Counted from the stretch's first letter, positions 37,178 to 46,917 are shown. The stretch: 64,000 bases of DNA from an uncultured Clostridia bacterium (GCA_945928865.1 CAMENZ010000002.1:124001-188000), one strand, 5' to 3'. Notes: a model not told the origin generated them from the sequence alone. Program-made: numbers and translations.

Positions 37178-37352
37178 TAAAAAATCGTTCAGCTGACCTG
37201 ATCTTTGCCCCCACACTTGCCATTACCCGATTTTCGGTGGACTTACTTCTAAAGTGCGCCATGCTCACTACGGTATCTCTTCACCATTGTAGCTTACGTG
37301 GATCCCTTTGCCCGCACCTAGCTTGGATTTTCAATCACAGACCTGAACGATT
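37178..37352 (-). ncRNA. raiA-motif RNA candidate upstream of hpf/raiA
   Basis: About 175 nt on the minus strand, with its own promoter and a closing stem AATCGTTCAG / CTGAACGATT whose 3' arm runs into TTTTTT. Internal pairings seen by eye: GUGCG/CGCAC, CUAC-GGU/ACC-GUAG and CCGA-AAA-UCGG followed by GGUAAUGG. It lies about 150 bp upstream of hpf, also called raiA, in the same orientation, which is where the conserved raiA-motif RNA of Clostridia and Actinobacteria is found. 6S RNA was considered because of similar size and long closing stem. That it is a structured RNA is well supported; the family name rests mainly on location. Confidence 0.7.
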
Positions 37353-37357
37353 CTTTT

Positions 37358-37386
37358 ATTTTATACTTTTATTTAGCTTTTATCAA
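37358..37386 (-). promoter_or_regulatory. Promoter of the hpf-upstream RNA
   Basis: On the minus strand TTGATA (37386-37381), a 17-bp spacer and TAAAAT (37363-37358), placing the RNA start near 37351, just at the 5' arm of the closing stem. Confidence 0.8.
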
Positions 37387-37600
37387 GCATTTATTTGAAA
37401 AAAAGCTAACAAAACACTCTAAAAAACTATAGAAAACTCTATACGCCATATTGTTATCGTTTTCCGTACCTGACATCTTTCCCCATTATTGACAACATTT
37501 CTCTTATCTGTTATCCTCAACTAAGCTAATTGTGTTGCATTTTTTAGAAAACTTAACAATAAATATTACGAATTTATTGTACATTTACATTGAAAGGAGA

Positions 37601-38965
37601 GTGTTTCTAATTAAACAACCTACAAATCTAACAAAGGGTAGCATCCCTAAAGCTTTAATTGCATTTATCATACCTATCATTCTTGGTAGTTTCATACAAC
37701 AATTATATGTAACCACTGATGCCATTATAGTAGGACAATTTACGGGAAAGATTGGCTTAGCATCTATAGATTCTGTTTTTATATTATTCAAGTTTCCCAT
37801 AAATTTTATGAACGGCTTAACGGCAGGCGCTACAATACTAATTTCCAGATACTATGGTGCTAAAAACAAGAAAAATTTAAATTCTTCTATAAGAACCGCT
37901 AATACTCTGGCAATAATTCTCGGTTTAATTTGCTCAGTAGGTGGCGTTCTATTAGCTCCATCACTTATGAATATAATGTCCGTTCCCGAAAACCTGTACC
38001 AGCAAACCCTATCCTACTGCAAAATCTACTTCGGCGGGCTTTGGACCATGATTATATATGGAATGAACGCAGGAATTTTAAGAGCATTCGGAGATTCAAA
38101 ACGCCCTCTATATGCCTTAATTTTTACATCAATTATAAATATATTGGGAGATATTTTATTAGTAGGTGTATTTAGTATGGGCGTAATAGGAGCAGGTATC
38201 GCTACGGTAATCTCTCAAGGTTTTAGTGCCTTACTTGTTTTATATATGTTAGCCAAATTCAAACCTCTACCTGACTTTCAAGCCAGAATCACACCTATGT
38301 TTTCTAAACAGCATATGTCCGGTATGATAAGAATCGGTATTCCTTTGGCTCTGCAATCCACACTCTTTCCCATAGCTAATTCCATAGTTCAAGCCAGTGT
38401 GAATAAAATGGGAACTGACAGTATCGCAGCATGGGGAATTTGTGAAAAACTCAGTTTAATAATTTGGCTCATAGCCGACTCCATGAGCCCCGTTCTAACC
38501 ACTTATGTAGCCCAAAACCTAGGGGCAGGAAACAAGCATAGAATTAAGCGTGGTGTTTTATTAGGGGTAACCATGTCCTGTATTGCAGTAGTATTCATGA
38601 GCATAACCTTATACTTTGGTTCTGGAACCATAGGAAGTTTATTCTTATCCACCTCAGACAGAGCCAGTATAACTCCTTTATTAATGGAATATATGAGTAT
38701 GATGGCTCCATTTTTCATATTCTATGCTGTGGCTGTAGCTTTCAGCGGTGCTTGTTGTGGCTTAGGTGACACTCTAAAGCCTATGATAACCACCCTAATA
38801 ACTGTATGCCTACTTAGAGTTATATGTATATTCTTCCTTTTACCACACTTCTATACAATGGAAACTATAGTAAAAATATACATAGCTTCTTGGCTATCTT
38901 CCGGAGCAGCCTTTACTTTAATGTATACCATAAAACAAAGAAATCTTTTAGAACCCAAACTCTAA
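37601..38965 (+). CDS. MATE family efflux transporter
   Basis: A 12-helix multidrug/toxin exporter driven by Na+ or H+. The start NLTKGSIPKALIAFIIPII and FIQQLYVTTDAIIVGQFTG are typical of MATE proteins, and the pseudo-repeat GIPLALQSTLFPIANSIVQA opens the second half. The start codon is odd: AAAGGAG at 37593-37599 is followed by GTG at 37601 (too close) and, at a better distance, ATT at 37610, which would give the usual M-KQ-x-NLT start. I report the GTG. Substrate unknown. Single gene ending in a bidirectional terminator. Confidence 0.88.
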   Translation: MFLIKQPTNLTKGSIPKALIAFIIPIILGSFIQQLYVTTDAIIVGQFTGKIGLASIDSVFILFKFPINFMNGLTAGATILISRYYGAKNKKNLNSSIRTANTLAIILGLICSVGGVLLAPSLMNIMSVPENLYQQTLSYCKIYFGGLWTMIIYGMNAGILRAFGDSKRPLYALIFTSIINILGDILLVGVFSMGVIGAGIATVISQGFSALLVLYMLAKFKPLPDFQARITPMFSKQHMSGMIRIGIPLALQSTLFPIANSIVQASVNKMGTDSIAAWGICEKLSLIIWLIADSMSPVLTTYVAQNLGAGNKHRIKRGVLLGVTMSCIAVVFMSITLYFGSGTIGSLFLSTSDRASITPLLMEYMSMMAPFFIFYAVAVAFSGACCGLGDTLKPMITTLITVCLLRVICIFFLLPHFYTMETIVKIYIASWLSSGAAFTLMYTIKQRNLLEPKL

Positions 38966-38969
38966 TAAT

Positions 38970-39016
38970 TAAAAAGGCATTATTCTTAGATTCTACCTAA
39001 GTATAATGCCTTTTAT
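38970..39016. terminator. Bidirectional terminator between MATE gene and comF
   Basis: AAAAGGCATTAT and ATAATGCCTTTT arms plus an inner TTAG/CTAA pair, T-tracts on both strands. Confidence 0.88.
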
Positions 39017-39021
39017 TAATC

Positions 39022-39825
39022 CTATTTTTCCCTTAGTATTAGAGGTGTCTCATAACCTTTAGCAAAATCGTTGCCGGAAGCTAAGGCCATAAAAACCACC
39101 TCTTTAGCCCCTGCTTCTTTTAACACTCTACCACAATGATGAGCTGTAGCACCCGTAGTATATACATCATCCAACAGCAAAATCTGCCTCCCCTGCACCC
39201 TTTCTAAATAAACAGGATTCACCTTGAAAGCTTCTTCTAAATTCCTATATCGCTCCTCACCTGATACACTTCGTTGAGCGATAGTTTCTTTATCCCTTAA
39301 AAGCCCTCTACTTAACGTTTCTACTCCTAAATATTCTCCTAAATACTTGCTTATTTTTGCCGTCTGATTAAAACCTCTTGTTTTCTCCTTTTTCCTATGA
39401 ATAGGTACAGGTATTAGTAACATATCTTCTGAAAGAAAATCTGAAACCTTTTTATCACTTAAAATCCTATCTTTAACTATTTCTGCTATAAGCCTAGCCA
39501 TATAAGTTTTCTTATTATATTTCAATTCAAATATAAGCCGTCTCTCATATACTCCATAATTAACACATGCCCAAGCCCTATCTAAATAAGATTTTCTTTT
39601 TAAAACCTTTTCCTCTTCATTTAAATCTATCTCTATATGTCCCCAAGTAAAATGTTCCATACAATGATCACATAACAGATAAGTTCTGCTATCATCTATT
39701 ATTTTTCCACAGCAAACACAATAAATGCCTAATGGGAAAACTAATTTTTCAATGAAATTCTCCAAATTTATAAGGTAGCTTTTCAACTTTCTCTTTCGCA
39801 CTACTTTATTAAATTTGTATTCCAC
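39022..39825 (-). CDS. ComF-family phosphoribosyltransferase-like protein
   Basis: A 267-residue ComF-type protein, needed for DNA uptake in competent bacteria. The N-terminus has a zinc-binding cysteine set (YCVCCGKIID ... LLCDHCMEHF), the middle the conserved LELKYNKK-like stretch, and the C-terminal phosphoribosyltransferase fold has GRQILLLDDVYTTGATA. Its ATG overlaps the end of the recD2-like gene by one base. No comFA/comFC partner helicase is in this window. Confidence 0.88.
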   Translation of the reverse strand: MEYKFNKVVRKRKLKSYLINLENFIEKLVFPLGIYCVCCGKIIDDSRTYLLCDHCMEHFTWGHIEIDLNEEEKVLKRKSYLDRAWACVNYGVYERRLIFELKYNKKTYMARLIAEIVKDRILSDKKVSDFLSEDMLLIPVPIHRKKEKTRGFNQTAKISKYLGEYLGVETLSRGLLRDKETIAQRSVSGEERYRNLEEAFKVNPVYLERVQGRQILLLDDVYTTGATAHHCGRVLKEAGAKEVVFMALASGNDFAKGYETPLILREK

Positions 39826-41708
39826 TATATATTCTCCATTTCATATACATTCATAAGTTTTTCTTTAAGCCCGGAATTTCTAAAACTACTTTTATCTCTA
39901 TCGACCATTTCATTAAGATATTTTGAATCCCCGACTATATAAACCTCTTTCTTCCCTCTGGTTATAGCCGTATAAATAAGGCTACGGGTCGCAATTACCG
40001 GTGGGAACCAAGATACGGGAATTATAACCTTGTCAAACTCACAACCTTGACTTTTATGTACTGTAACCGCATAAGCCAATTCCAATTCAGACAAAGTTAA
40101 AGAATTGTATTCTACCCATCTTTCTTCATCATACAATACAGTGATAGTATGATTTTTCTCATCTACCCCCTCTATAATACCAACTTCTCCATTAAAAACA
40201 CCCTTGCCTTTCCTAATAGGCTCAGTAGCTTGCTTGTCAGATTTTGAAAAACTTTCCAAAGGATTAGTTGCCTTAGCTAAGGCAGTGTCCACAAAACACT
40301 TATACTCTAAGCCATAGTTATTTTGAATTTGCATCACTCTGTCACCCGTTCTAAAAACATGACCGCCCTCTATCAATTCCGCTTTTCTCTTTTCCCCTTC
40401 ACCTTGTGGGTTAAAAGCATCCTGCAAAACCTTATTTAATTCTACACTTCCTATTATACCCTTTTTAACAGGTGTCAATACTTGAACCTGATTCAAATCA
40501 AAGGTTTTGGCTATCTCCGCCACCTTTTTCTTTATCTCTTCCTGCCTATTCAAAGATATTAAATGAAAATCTCCCTCATAAACAGGGTATTCTCCTCTAT
40601 TAATCCTATGGGCATTTAAAACTATATTGCTTTCTTGACTCTGCCTATATATTTCATTAAGCTTTGATGTATGGAAATAATCACTCCTTATTAAATCTCT
40701 CAAGACACTTCCTGCCCCCACAGATGGCAACTGATCAGCATCTCCCACTAAAATTAAACGGCTGCCGTCCTTAATAGCCTCGCAGAGGTGTTTTGCTAAA
40801 ATCAAATCCAACATAGATGCTTCATCTACAATAATTACATCAGCATCTAAAGGATCTTCTGAATTTCTACCAAAAACCATAGTTTTAGATACTTCGTCAA
40901 AATAATATTCTAATAATCTATGTATAGTCTGTGCATATTTTCCGCCGGTTTCCATAATACGCTTAGCAGCCCTACCCGTAGGTGCTGCCAAAGAAACCTT
41001 AAATCCACTTTCCTCAAAGATGGACACAATAGCTTCTATTATGGTTGTCTTTCCTGTTCCCGGCCCCCCTGTAATTATGGATACTCCACTTCTGGTTGCA
41101 AACAATATGGCTTGCTTCTGATACTCAGAGAGACTAATGTTTTTTGTATTCTCAAATTTTTTAATAAGCCCTAAGGGTTCCCTAAAAATAGCTTTAAGTC
41201 CTTTATCAGGCTCATCAATTTCCTTCAAACGACTTGCCAGTTTACATTCTGCCTGATAATAATTATAAAAATATATAACCGGTTCTCCATCAACCATTGA
41301 AAGATGAATATCTCCGTTAAAAGTCAAAGTTTCCAAAGCATCCCTGATAAGCTCATAAGAGACTTCTAAAACTCTACTACTTGTCTCGAAAAATTCATCT
41401 TCCTTAGCAAAGGTATGGCCACTGGAAATATACCAAGATAAAACATATCTAAGACCTGCCATAAGTCTATTTTCATCTTCCTGCTCTACCCCTAAAACCT
41501 TAGCTATAATGTCGACCTTTTTGAATCCCATATTCGGAAATTCACTTAAAAGCCAATAAGGGTCATCTTCCGTTAAACCGATTGCCGCTTCTCCCACCAG
41601 ATTAAAAATCTTTATTATATAATAATTAGTCAATCCAATTTTGCGTAAAAATAAGGTTACCTCTGGGGTAACCTGACTTATTTTTGTAATTTCTTTTATC
41701 GTAACCAC
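39825..41708 (-). CDS. RecD2-like SF1B DNA helicase, short N-terminus
   Basis: A 627-residue RecD/TraA-type helicase. It begins in the helix-hairpin-helix region; Walker A is ITGGPGTGKTTIIEAI, followed by VIIVDEASMLDL, LVGDADQLPSVGAGSVL and the C-terminal AYAVTVHKSQGCEFDKVI and YTAITRGKKEVYIVG. RecD2 proteins are usually about 720-850 residues with an N-terminal OB domain of about 100 residues, which is missing here. It overlaps the CCA enzyme gene by 13 bp and comF by one base, a tight operon. Confidence 0.88.
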   Translation of the reverse strand: MVTIKEITKISQVTPEVTLFLRKIGLTNYYIIKIFNLVGEAAIGLTEDDPYWLLSEFPNMGFKKVDIIAKVLGVEQEDENRLMAGLRYVLSWYISSGHTFAKEDEFFETSSRVLEVSYELIRDALETLTFNGDIHLSMVDGEPVIYFYNYYQAECKLASRLKEIDEPDKGLKAIFREPLGLIKKFENTKNISLSEYQKQAILFATRSGVSIITGGPGTGKTTIIEAIVSIFEESGFKVSLAAPTGRAAKRIMETGGKYAQTIHRLLEYYFDEVSKTMVFGRNSEDPLDADVIIVDEASMLDLILAKHLCEAIKDGSRLILVGDADQLPSVGAGSVLRDLIRSDYFHTSKLNEIYRQSQESNIVLNAHRINRGEYPVYEGDFHLISLNRQEEIKKKVAEIAKTFDLNQVQVLTPVKKGIIGSVELNKVLQDAFNPQGEGEKRKAELIEGGHVFRTGDRVMQIQNNYGLEYKCFVDTALAKATNPLESFSKSDKQATEPIRKGKGVFNGEVGIIEGVDEKNHTITVLYDEERWVEYNSLTLSELELAYAVTVHKSQGCEFDKVIIPVSWFPPVIATRSLIYTAITRGKKEVYIVGDSKYLNEMVDRDKSSFRNSGLKEKLMNVYEMENI

Positions 41709-43018
41709 TTTATTCCTCTCATATAAGCAGCTAACTTATTTATTTTATATTTTCTAGCCAAATTTAATAGGTCAATTCTTCTATTAAGAGCCGGCTTAGT
41801 GTGAACCGTTTCCACTAAAAGAGTAAGCATTTTGCCCACATCTTTTCCCTTACAAATGCCTGCTTCAATCAAATCATTACCATCTATAGCTAAATCTTCG
41901 ATGAAAATTGCCTCCCCGTTGTTTTTCATTTCCTTTACCCAATGCATTTTGCCTTCAATCTTAAGCTTTGAGTCATAATCAAAAACAATTCTCTGAGCCT
42001 TTTCTAAATTAGCCAAATAATCATACCTATCCCAGCCATGATTATAGATAAACTTCTTTAAATCCTTTTTATTAGTTTTAAAGTATAATTTTGCCATATC
42101 ATAAACTGCGTCTACTAAATTTTGATTCAGCTCCTTATCAAACTGAAATTTCTCAATTGAAGCTAGGGCAGTTTTTCTATTTAACGAAGTATAAAGAAGT
42201 CCTAATCTTCTCTCTGCTATAGGCTTTGTCTTATGCAAATTATCGCACAAAATCACCAAATCCGACCGCTCTCTTCTGGACAAATTACTATAAGCAGCCT
42301 CGCCTATAATCAGACTAAAAATGCCTGTTTCCATAATGAGCCTCAAGCCTTTTCCCGGATTATTGCTACCCATAATTCTTATAAATTCGCTTCTAAACCT
42401 GTCTGTGCTAACTTTCTCAAGCAATTTATAATTTTCTGAAATCCCTTCAAAAACTTCTTTGGATAAATCAAAATCCAATTCTGCAACAAACCTAATAGCC
42501 CTTAACATTCTAACAGGGTCTTCCTTAAATCTAAGTCCTGCATCTCCTACAGTCTTTATAATTTTCTTGGAAATATCATCTCTCCCCCCATAAAGATCCA
42601 CAAGTCTACTGCCGTTATCTGCCACAGTATTCATTGTAAAATCTCTTCTAGGTAAATCTTCTTCAATAGTATTAACAAAATCCACCTGATCCGGCCTTCT
42701 GCCATCAGAATAAGCACCATCTTTTCTAAAGGTGGCAATATCTATAACTATACCCTCTTCACCCTGAAATTCACCTTCTGAATTAAAAAGTTCCTCTATA
42801 TATTCCAAACGAATAACACCGTATTTCTCACTTATAACCTTAGCTTCAGGGAAAATTTTAACCATATCTTCTAAATGGCAAGAAGTAGCAATGTCCCAGT
42901 CAAAGGGCTTAAGCCCCACTAAAGAGTCTCTAACACACCCACCTACTGCAAATGCATCATAACCGGACTCCTCCAATGCTTTTATGACTTTTTTAACCTC
43001 TTTAGGTAATTTTATCAT
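41696..43018 (-). CDS. cca: CCA tRNA nucleotidyltransferase
   Basis: A 440-residue class II enzyme adding or repairing the 3' CCA end of tRNA. FAVGGCVRDSLVG and PFDWDIATS hold the metal aspartates, RRDFTMNTVA the RRDF motif, FKEDPVRMLRAIRFVAEL the EDxxR motif that binds CTP/ATP, and the rest is helical with an HD-like middle. It lies one base from the yhaM-like gene upstream. Confidence 0.93.
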   Translation of the reverse strand: MIKLPKEVKKVIKALEESGYDAFAVGGCVRDSLVGLKPFDWDIATSCHLEDMVKIFPEAKVISEKYGVIRLEYIEELFNSEGEFQGEEGIVIDIATFRKDGAYSDGRRPDQVDFVNTIEEDLPRRDFTMNTVADNGSRLVDLYGGRDDISKKIIKTVGDAGLRFKEDPVRMLRAIRFVAELDFDLSKEVFEGISENYKLLEKVSTDRFRSEFIRIMGSNNPGKGLRLIMETGIFSLIIGEAAYSNLSRRERSDLVILCDNLHKTKPIAERRLGLLYTSLNRKTALASIEKFQFDKELNQNLVDAVYDMAKLYFKTNKKDLKKFIYNHGWDRYDYLANLEKAQRIVFDYDSKLKIEGKMHWVKEMKNNGEAIFIEDLAIDGNDLIEAGICKGKDVGKMLTLLVETVHTKPALNRRIDLLNLARKYKINKLAAYMRGIKWLR

Positions 43019-43981
43019 TTATTTTTCCCTCACTTTATAAAGCTTTCTGTTATCTAAAGTCCAAACTTTTTCGCTAAACTTTCCACCTTCGACTCCGTCT
43101 AAAGCCTGCTGCATATCAAACATTCTGGCATCAATTATATCTAAATAATGTAGAATCTCTGCCTCCGGAAATAATGGTTTCTTAGGACTTCCAAACTCAG
43201 GTTCATAATGATGAGATAATACCATGTGTTCCAACATTATTCTCTTTTCATCAGAAAAACCTAAATCTCTAGTCATTACATCTATAGACTTAACTCCCTG
43301 AATTATATGTCCTAAAAGCTGTCCCTCAAAGGAATATCCAGAAGATATTCCATCTAAGTCAGATTCTATTTCGTTCAACTTTTCCATATCATGCAAAATC
43401 ACACCTGTAAGAACCAAATCCCTATTTAAAATAGTGTATACCTGACAGATTTTATCTCCTGTCTGTAGCATTCTCTTCATGTGATACAAAAGACCGCCAT
43501 ATTCTGCATGATGATTTTTAGATGCTGCCGGATAATACATTAATTTTTCTTCATTATCTTCCAACACCTTAAGACAAAGTGCCTTTAAGTCTTCATCTTC
43601 AAAAGATTCTGCTATATCATGAATATATTTATACATATCTTCCGAAGGTTCAGGAGCCGCCTTAACAAAATCACTTCTATCAAATTTTTCATCAGTACCT
43701 AACTTGTGAATAGACTGAATTGTAAGTTGAGCCTGTCCTGCATACTCTCCCACAATGCCCTTTACTTTAACTATTTCCTTATCCTTTAAAGCTCTAAGAG
43801 CAGGAAATTCCTCTTCAGGTATGCTCCATTTTTTAGCTACCACCTCACCTGTTCTATCACCTAAAACAGCGCTTAGATACCATCTATCATTTTTATCCTT
43901 CTTAGCTTCCTTTGATTTAAGCATAAAAAGTTCATCAACTTTATCATCTTTTTTAAGATTATTTATGAAAATTTCTTTCAT
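43019..43981 (-). CDS. YhaM-like 3'-5' exoribonuclease (OB + HD domains)
   Basis: A 320-residue protein with an N-terminal OB-fold (about 1-95: KEIVKVKGIVGEYAGQAQLTI) and an HD hydrolase domain (HHAEYGGLLYHMKRM, VILHDMEKLNEI, MLEHMVLSHHYEPEFGSP). This domain order is that of YhaM/CBF1 nucleases acting on RNA and single-stranded DNA. First gene of the yhaM-cca-recD2-comF run. Confidence 0.88.
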   Translation of the reverse strand: MKEIFINNLKKDDKVDELFMLKSKEAKKDKNDRWYLSAVLGDRTGEVVAKKWSIPEEEFPALRALKDKEIVKVKGIVGEYAGQAQLTIQSIHKLGTDEKFDRSDFVKAAPEPSEDMYKYIHDIAESFEDEDLKALCLKVLEDNEEKLMYYPAASKNHHAEYGGLLYHMKRMLQTGDKICQVYTILNRDLVLTGVILHDMEKLNEIESDLDGISSGYSFEGQLLGHIIQGVKSIDVMTRDLGFSDEKRIMLEHMVLSHHYEPEFGSPKKPLFPEAEILHYLDIIDARMFDMQQALDGVEGGKFSEKVWTLDNRKLYKVREK

Positions 43982-44162
43982 TTAGTCCCATCCCTCTTAA
44001 GATTTTATCTTACTTTTATATTCATATTTGGTTTTTATTATACACTAAGGTTAAATATTTAGCAATAAAGTATGTGGGCATTTTTTGTTTTTCTCCCCAT
44101 ACATTTTTTTAGTTTTATACAAGCATTTTATATTTGTAAATCCTATATAAAAGCTGATATAT

Positions 44163-44948
44163 TTAACCATATATTCCCATTTGTCTTTCTCCCTTAAAAA
44201 CATCTTCCTCCTCAGGTTCATAAGGGAAACAATCCATATATTTTAACTTAAACTGATTTATAGTATTCAGTCTATCTATTTTAGATTTGATAGCTTCATC
44301 TTCTATTATACCTTCTCTAATATATTTATCTAAAACTTCATAAGTAAAGCCTAAATTTTCTTCATCTGATTTTGGTTGAAGTCCGTCAATAGGCACCTTA
44401 TCAATAAACATATCCGGTAAATCAAGCTCTCTACCTATGGCTTTTACTTCCTGAACCGTTAATTTAGATAAAGGACTAAAATCACCTGCCCCATCTCCAT
44501 ATCTGGTAGCATAGCCTACCCAATCTTCTGATAAATTAGATGTATTAGCCACACGGCCATTGACAGATTGAGACACTCCATAGGTAGCTACCATTCTTAT
44601 TCTGGCAGGAAGATTTGTAACAGTTTCCACCCTAATTTCCGGTAATACGGAATTGAACTGCTCCATTAAAGCATTATATGCCCCTTCTATATTTATTTCT
44701 TTATATTCTATACCTAAATGTTTAACCAAAGCATAAGAAACATCAATATCGAATTGTTTTCCCTTAGGGAGTAGCACCCCCACTACATTTTCTTTTCCTA
44801 AGGCTTCTACTAAAAGAGCTGCAACTACAGAACTATCTTTTCCTCCGGAGATTGCAACTACCCCCTTGCATCCTTTACCATTTTTTTCAAACCAATTTCT
44901 TATCCAAAACACTATATCATCTTTAACTTTTTTAGCATTAAAACTCAT
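44163..44948 (-). CDS. nadE: Ammonia-dependent NAD+ synthetase
   Basis: A 261-residue adenine-nucleotide alpha-hydrolase-fold enzyme converting nicotinate adenine dinucleotide to NAD+. The PP-loop is SGGKDS (34-39); GRVANTSNLSEDWVGYATRYGDGAGDFSPLS, seen in part as NLSEDWVGY and GDGAGDFSPL, forms the rest of the site. There is no glutaminase (nitrilase) domain, so it should use free ammonia. Stands alone between 180-bp and 230-bp AT-rich spacers. Confidence 0.93.
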   Translation of the reverse strand: MSFNAKKVKDDIVFWIRNWFEKNGKGCKGVVAISGGKDSSVVAALLVEALGKENVVGVLLPKGKQFDIDVSYALVKHLGIEYKEINIEGAYNALMEQFNSVLPEIRVETVTNLPARIRMVATYGVSQSVNGRVANTSNLSEDWVGYATRYGDGAGDFSPLSKLTVQEVKAIGRELDLPDMFIDKVPIDGLQPKSDEENLGFTYEVLDKYIREGIIEDEAIKSKIDRLNTINQFKLKYMDCFPYEPEEEDVFKGERQMGIYG

Positions 44949-45078
44949 ATTTTACCTCTTACTTTTTCAAAAAAATTCTTACTAATAAATTTAGTTTATC
45001 ATCTCATGCTCCAGTATTCAACATATAAATTCACACATTTAAAATTTATTTTTAAAATCTAAACTTTAGAAAAATAAC

Positions 45079-45118
45079 AAAAAAAGTAAGAAGCCCCTCT
45101 TGAAATGAGGAGCCTCTT
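45079..45118 (-). terminator. pepD-like gene terminator
   Basis: A 12-bp stem on the minus strand (AAGAGGCTCCTC / GAGGGGCTTCTT, two G-U pairs, loop ATTTCAA) followed after ACT by TTTTTTT, about 60 bp past the dipeptidase stop. Confidence 0.85.
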
Positions 45119-45180
45119 TAGTGGTATTTTTGAATAAATAATTTTTATGGTGTTAAATATTTTTAATATTTATCTGGATA

Positions 45181-46917
45181 TTAAAGTCCGAGAACAAAGT
45201 CCATTGGTGCATGAGCAAATTTTCCTACCATGTAAACTTCATGAGTTAATTTTTCAGTAGTTGTATTGCCTGCCGCTTCAAGAGTATATTCTGCACTTCC
45301 TACAGTAAGAGTAATCTTCTTGTCACCCTTAGTAAGTACATACTTAACTGCTTCCTTAGCGTTAACTTTCTTAACTGTATATCCTTTGAATTTAGCAGCC
45401 TTTACTAACTTAGTATCAGCTACAAAATGAGTTTTTCTAGCATTTTTTGTTCTGTCATTGATATTATTAATCTGAGTAAAGGATAAAGTATTGAAAAGAT
45501 TAGTATTTTCTTTGAACTTTTCTTCTGCAACTTTAATTCCTAACTTTGTAACATAGTCTCTTCCTGCCTTCTTAGAAATCTTATAAGCAGCCTTAACCTT
45601 AGCTAACTGATTTTGAACATCTTTAAGCATCATTTCTTCCTGGAATACATTGTAATCCTTAACACCCTGGCTTAAGAATTCTCTGTCGGATTCAGCTAAA
45701 CCGTTAACTCTCTTAGAAGCAAAATACATGCTGTTAGGGTTGAATTTATTTAAATCAACATGGTATCCCTTATATGTATCTGTAATTCCGGCGAATGTAG
45801 GTAAGAACATTGAATGTTCTGCATTACCCATAGCAAGCCACTGAACATGGCAGCTGTCGATTGGAAGTTCAGGGAATGTCTGCATAATATGTACATCTGA
45901 CTGGCGTGTAACCCCGATAGGACGACGACCTTCATTTTCAGCCTTCATCATATCAAATTCAGTACCTTCGTATCTGTCACCGAAAATCTTCATTACATCA
46001 ATAACAGAAACTTTGTTATCAGGAGTAAAGAATAAAGTATAGAATTCTTCATCGCTATATTTTCCGGTTTTGGAAGGAGCGAAAGTCTGATGTCCTCTCC
46101 AAGTTCTCATGTTGGAGTATTCACTTCTCTTACCGGCATCGATAGATTCAACTAAATTATATCTACCCTTATCATCCTTTACAACTTTCTTTAACTTACC
46201 TAAATTTTCAATAAGGTTCTTAGAAACGATTACATTTTCTGTATCAGAAGGATCGATCCAGTCGATCATAATCTGATTTCCGAAAACAGCAACCTTATCT
46301 GTAGGCATTTTCATAGCTGCATAAGAATATCCACCGTAGTTTTCAAAAATCCAAGATTCCTTAGGATCTGAGAATAATAAAGTATTCCATTCTTCGCTAC
46401 CAAATTCATCATGAAGTTTAGCACAAACTTCAGCAGCTTCTCTAGCTGTCTTAGCCTGACAAGCAATTAATCCAGGAAGAATAGCTTCTCTTAAACCTGT
46501 GCCTGTTTCCTTTGCAGGATCGATAGCTTCATATTCTTCGGAAACTCCTGTAGAAATAGTTCCTACTACAGCAAGTCCATATTCGTTCATACAGCTTGCA
46601 GGATACATTCCATCTCCACCATCAGATGCATCAGGTACATAAGTATACTTAAATGTAGTCTTAGGTAAAGGAACCTTGAATCCGTTCTGATCTTCACCTT
46701 CATCTACGAAATAACGACCAGCCTTTGTAACTCTTGGCTGAACCTTAAACATTTTATTGTATGCTCCGGAACCTTGGTCTTCACTTCTTGCGATAAGAGT
46801 AGTTCCTTCCTTACAAACGTCCTTGCCTACATAAAGACCTGTACATGCGAAAGCACCTGCAGTGCTTAGAACCATTGTAGCAACTAAAGCCATTGCTACT
46901 AATTTAAGCTTTCTCAT
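45181..46917 (-). CDS. Exported C69-family dipeptidase (PepD-like)
   Basis: A 578-residue peptidase of the C69 Ntn-hydrolase family. A signal peptide (MRKLKLVAMALVATMVLSTA) precedes FACTGLYVGKD; the cysteine there is expected to become the N-terminal nucleophile after cleavage. Further family stretches are LIARSEDQGSG, GLREAILPGLI and AEHSMFLPTFAGITDTYKGY. The C-terminal ~100 residues (after about 475) carry an extra helical/beta segment. ATG at 46917 has AAAGGAG upstream, so the longer frame is rejected. Codon use is biased toward highly expressed patterns (many GAA/AAG/GTT), suggesting an abundant secreted enzyme. Confidence 0.88.
   Translation of the reverse strand: MRKLKLVAMALVATMVLSTAGAFACTGLYVGKDVCKEGTTLIARSEDQGSGAYNKMFKVQPRVTKAGRYFVDEGEDQNGFKVPLPKTTFKYTYVPDASDGGDGMYPASCMNEYGLAVVGTISTGVSEEYEAIDPAKETGTGLREAILPGLIACQAKTAREAAEVCAKLHDEFGSEEWNTLLFSDPKESWIFENYGGYSYAAMKMPTDKVAVFGNQIMIDWIDPSDTENVIVSKNLIENLGKLKKVVKDDKGRYNLVESIDAGKRSEYSNMRTWRGHQTFAPSKTGKYSDEEFYTLFFTPDNKVSVIDVMKIFGDRYEGTEFDMMKAENEGRRPIGVTRQSDVHIMQTFPELPIDSCHVQWLAMGNAEHSMFLPTFAGITDTYKGYHVDLNKFNPNSMYFASKRVNGLAESDREFLSQGVKDYNVFQEEMMLKDVQNQLAKVKAAYKISKKAGRDYVTKLGIKVAEEKFKENTNLFNTLSFTQINNINDRTKNARKTHFVADTKLVKAAKFKGYTVKKVNAKEAVKYVLTKGDKKITLTVGSAEYTLEAAGNTTTEKLTHEVYMVGKFAHAPMDFVLGL

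Noticed and set aside
37178..37352. 6S RNA as first identification of the RNA upstream of hpf
   Set aside because: Size and long closing stem fit, but location directly upstream of hpf/raiA in the same orientation fits the raiA motif better; kept only as alternative.
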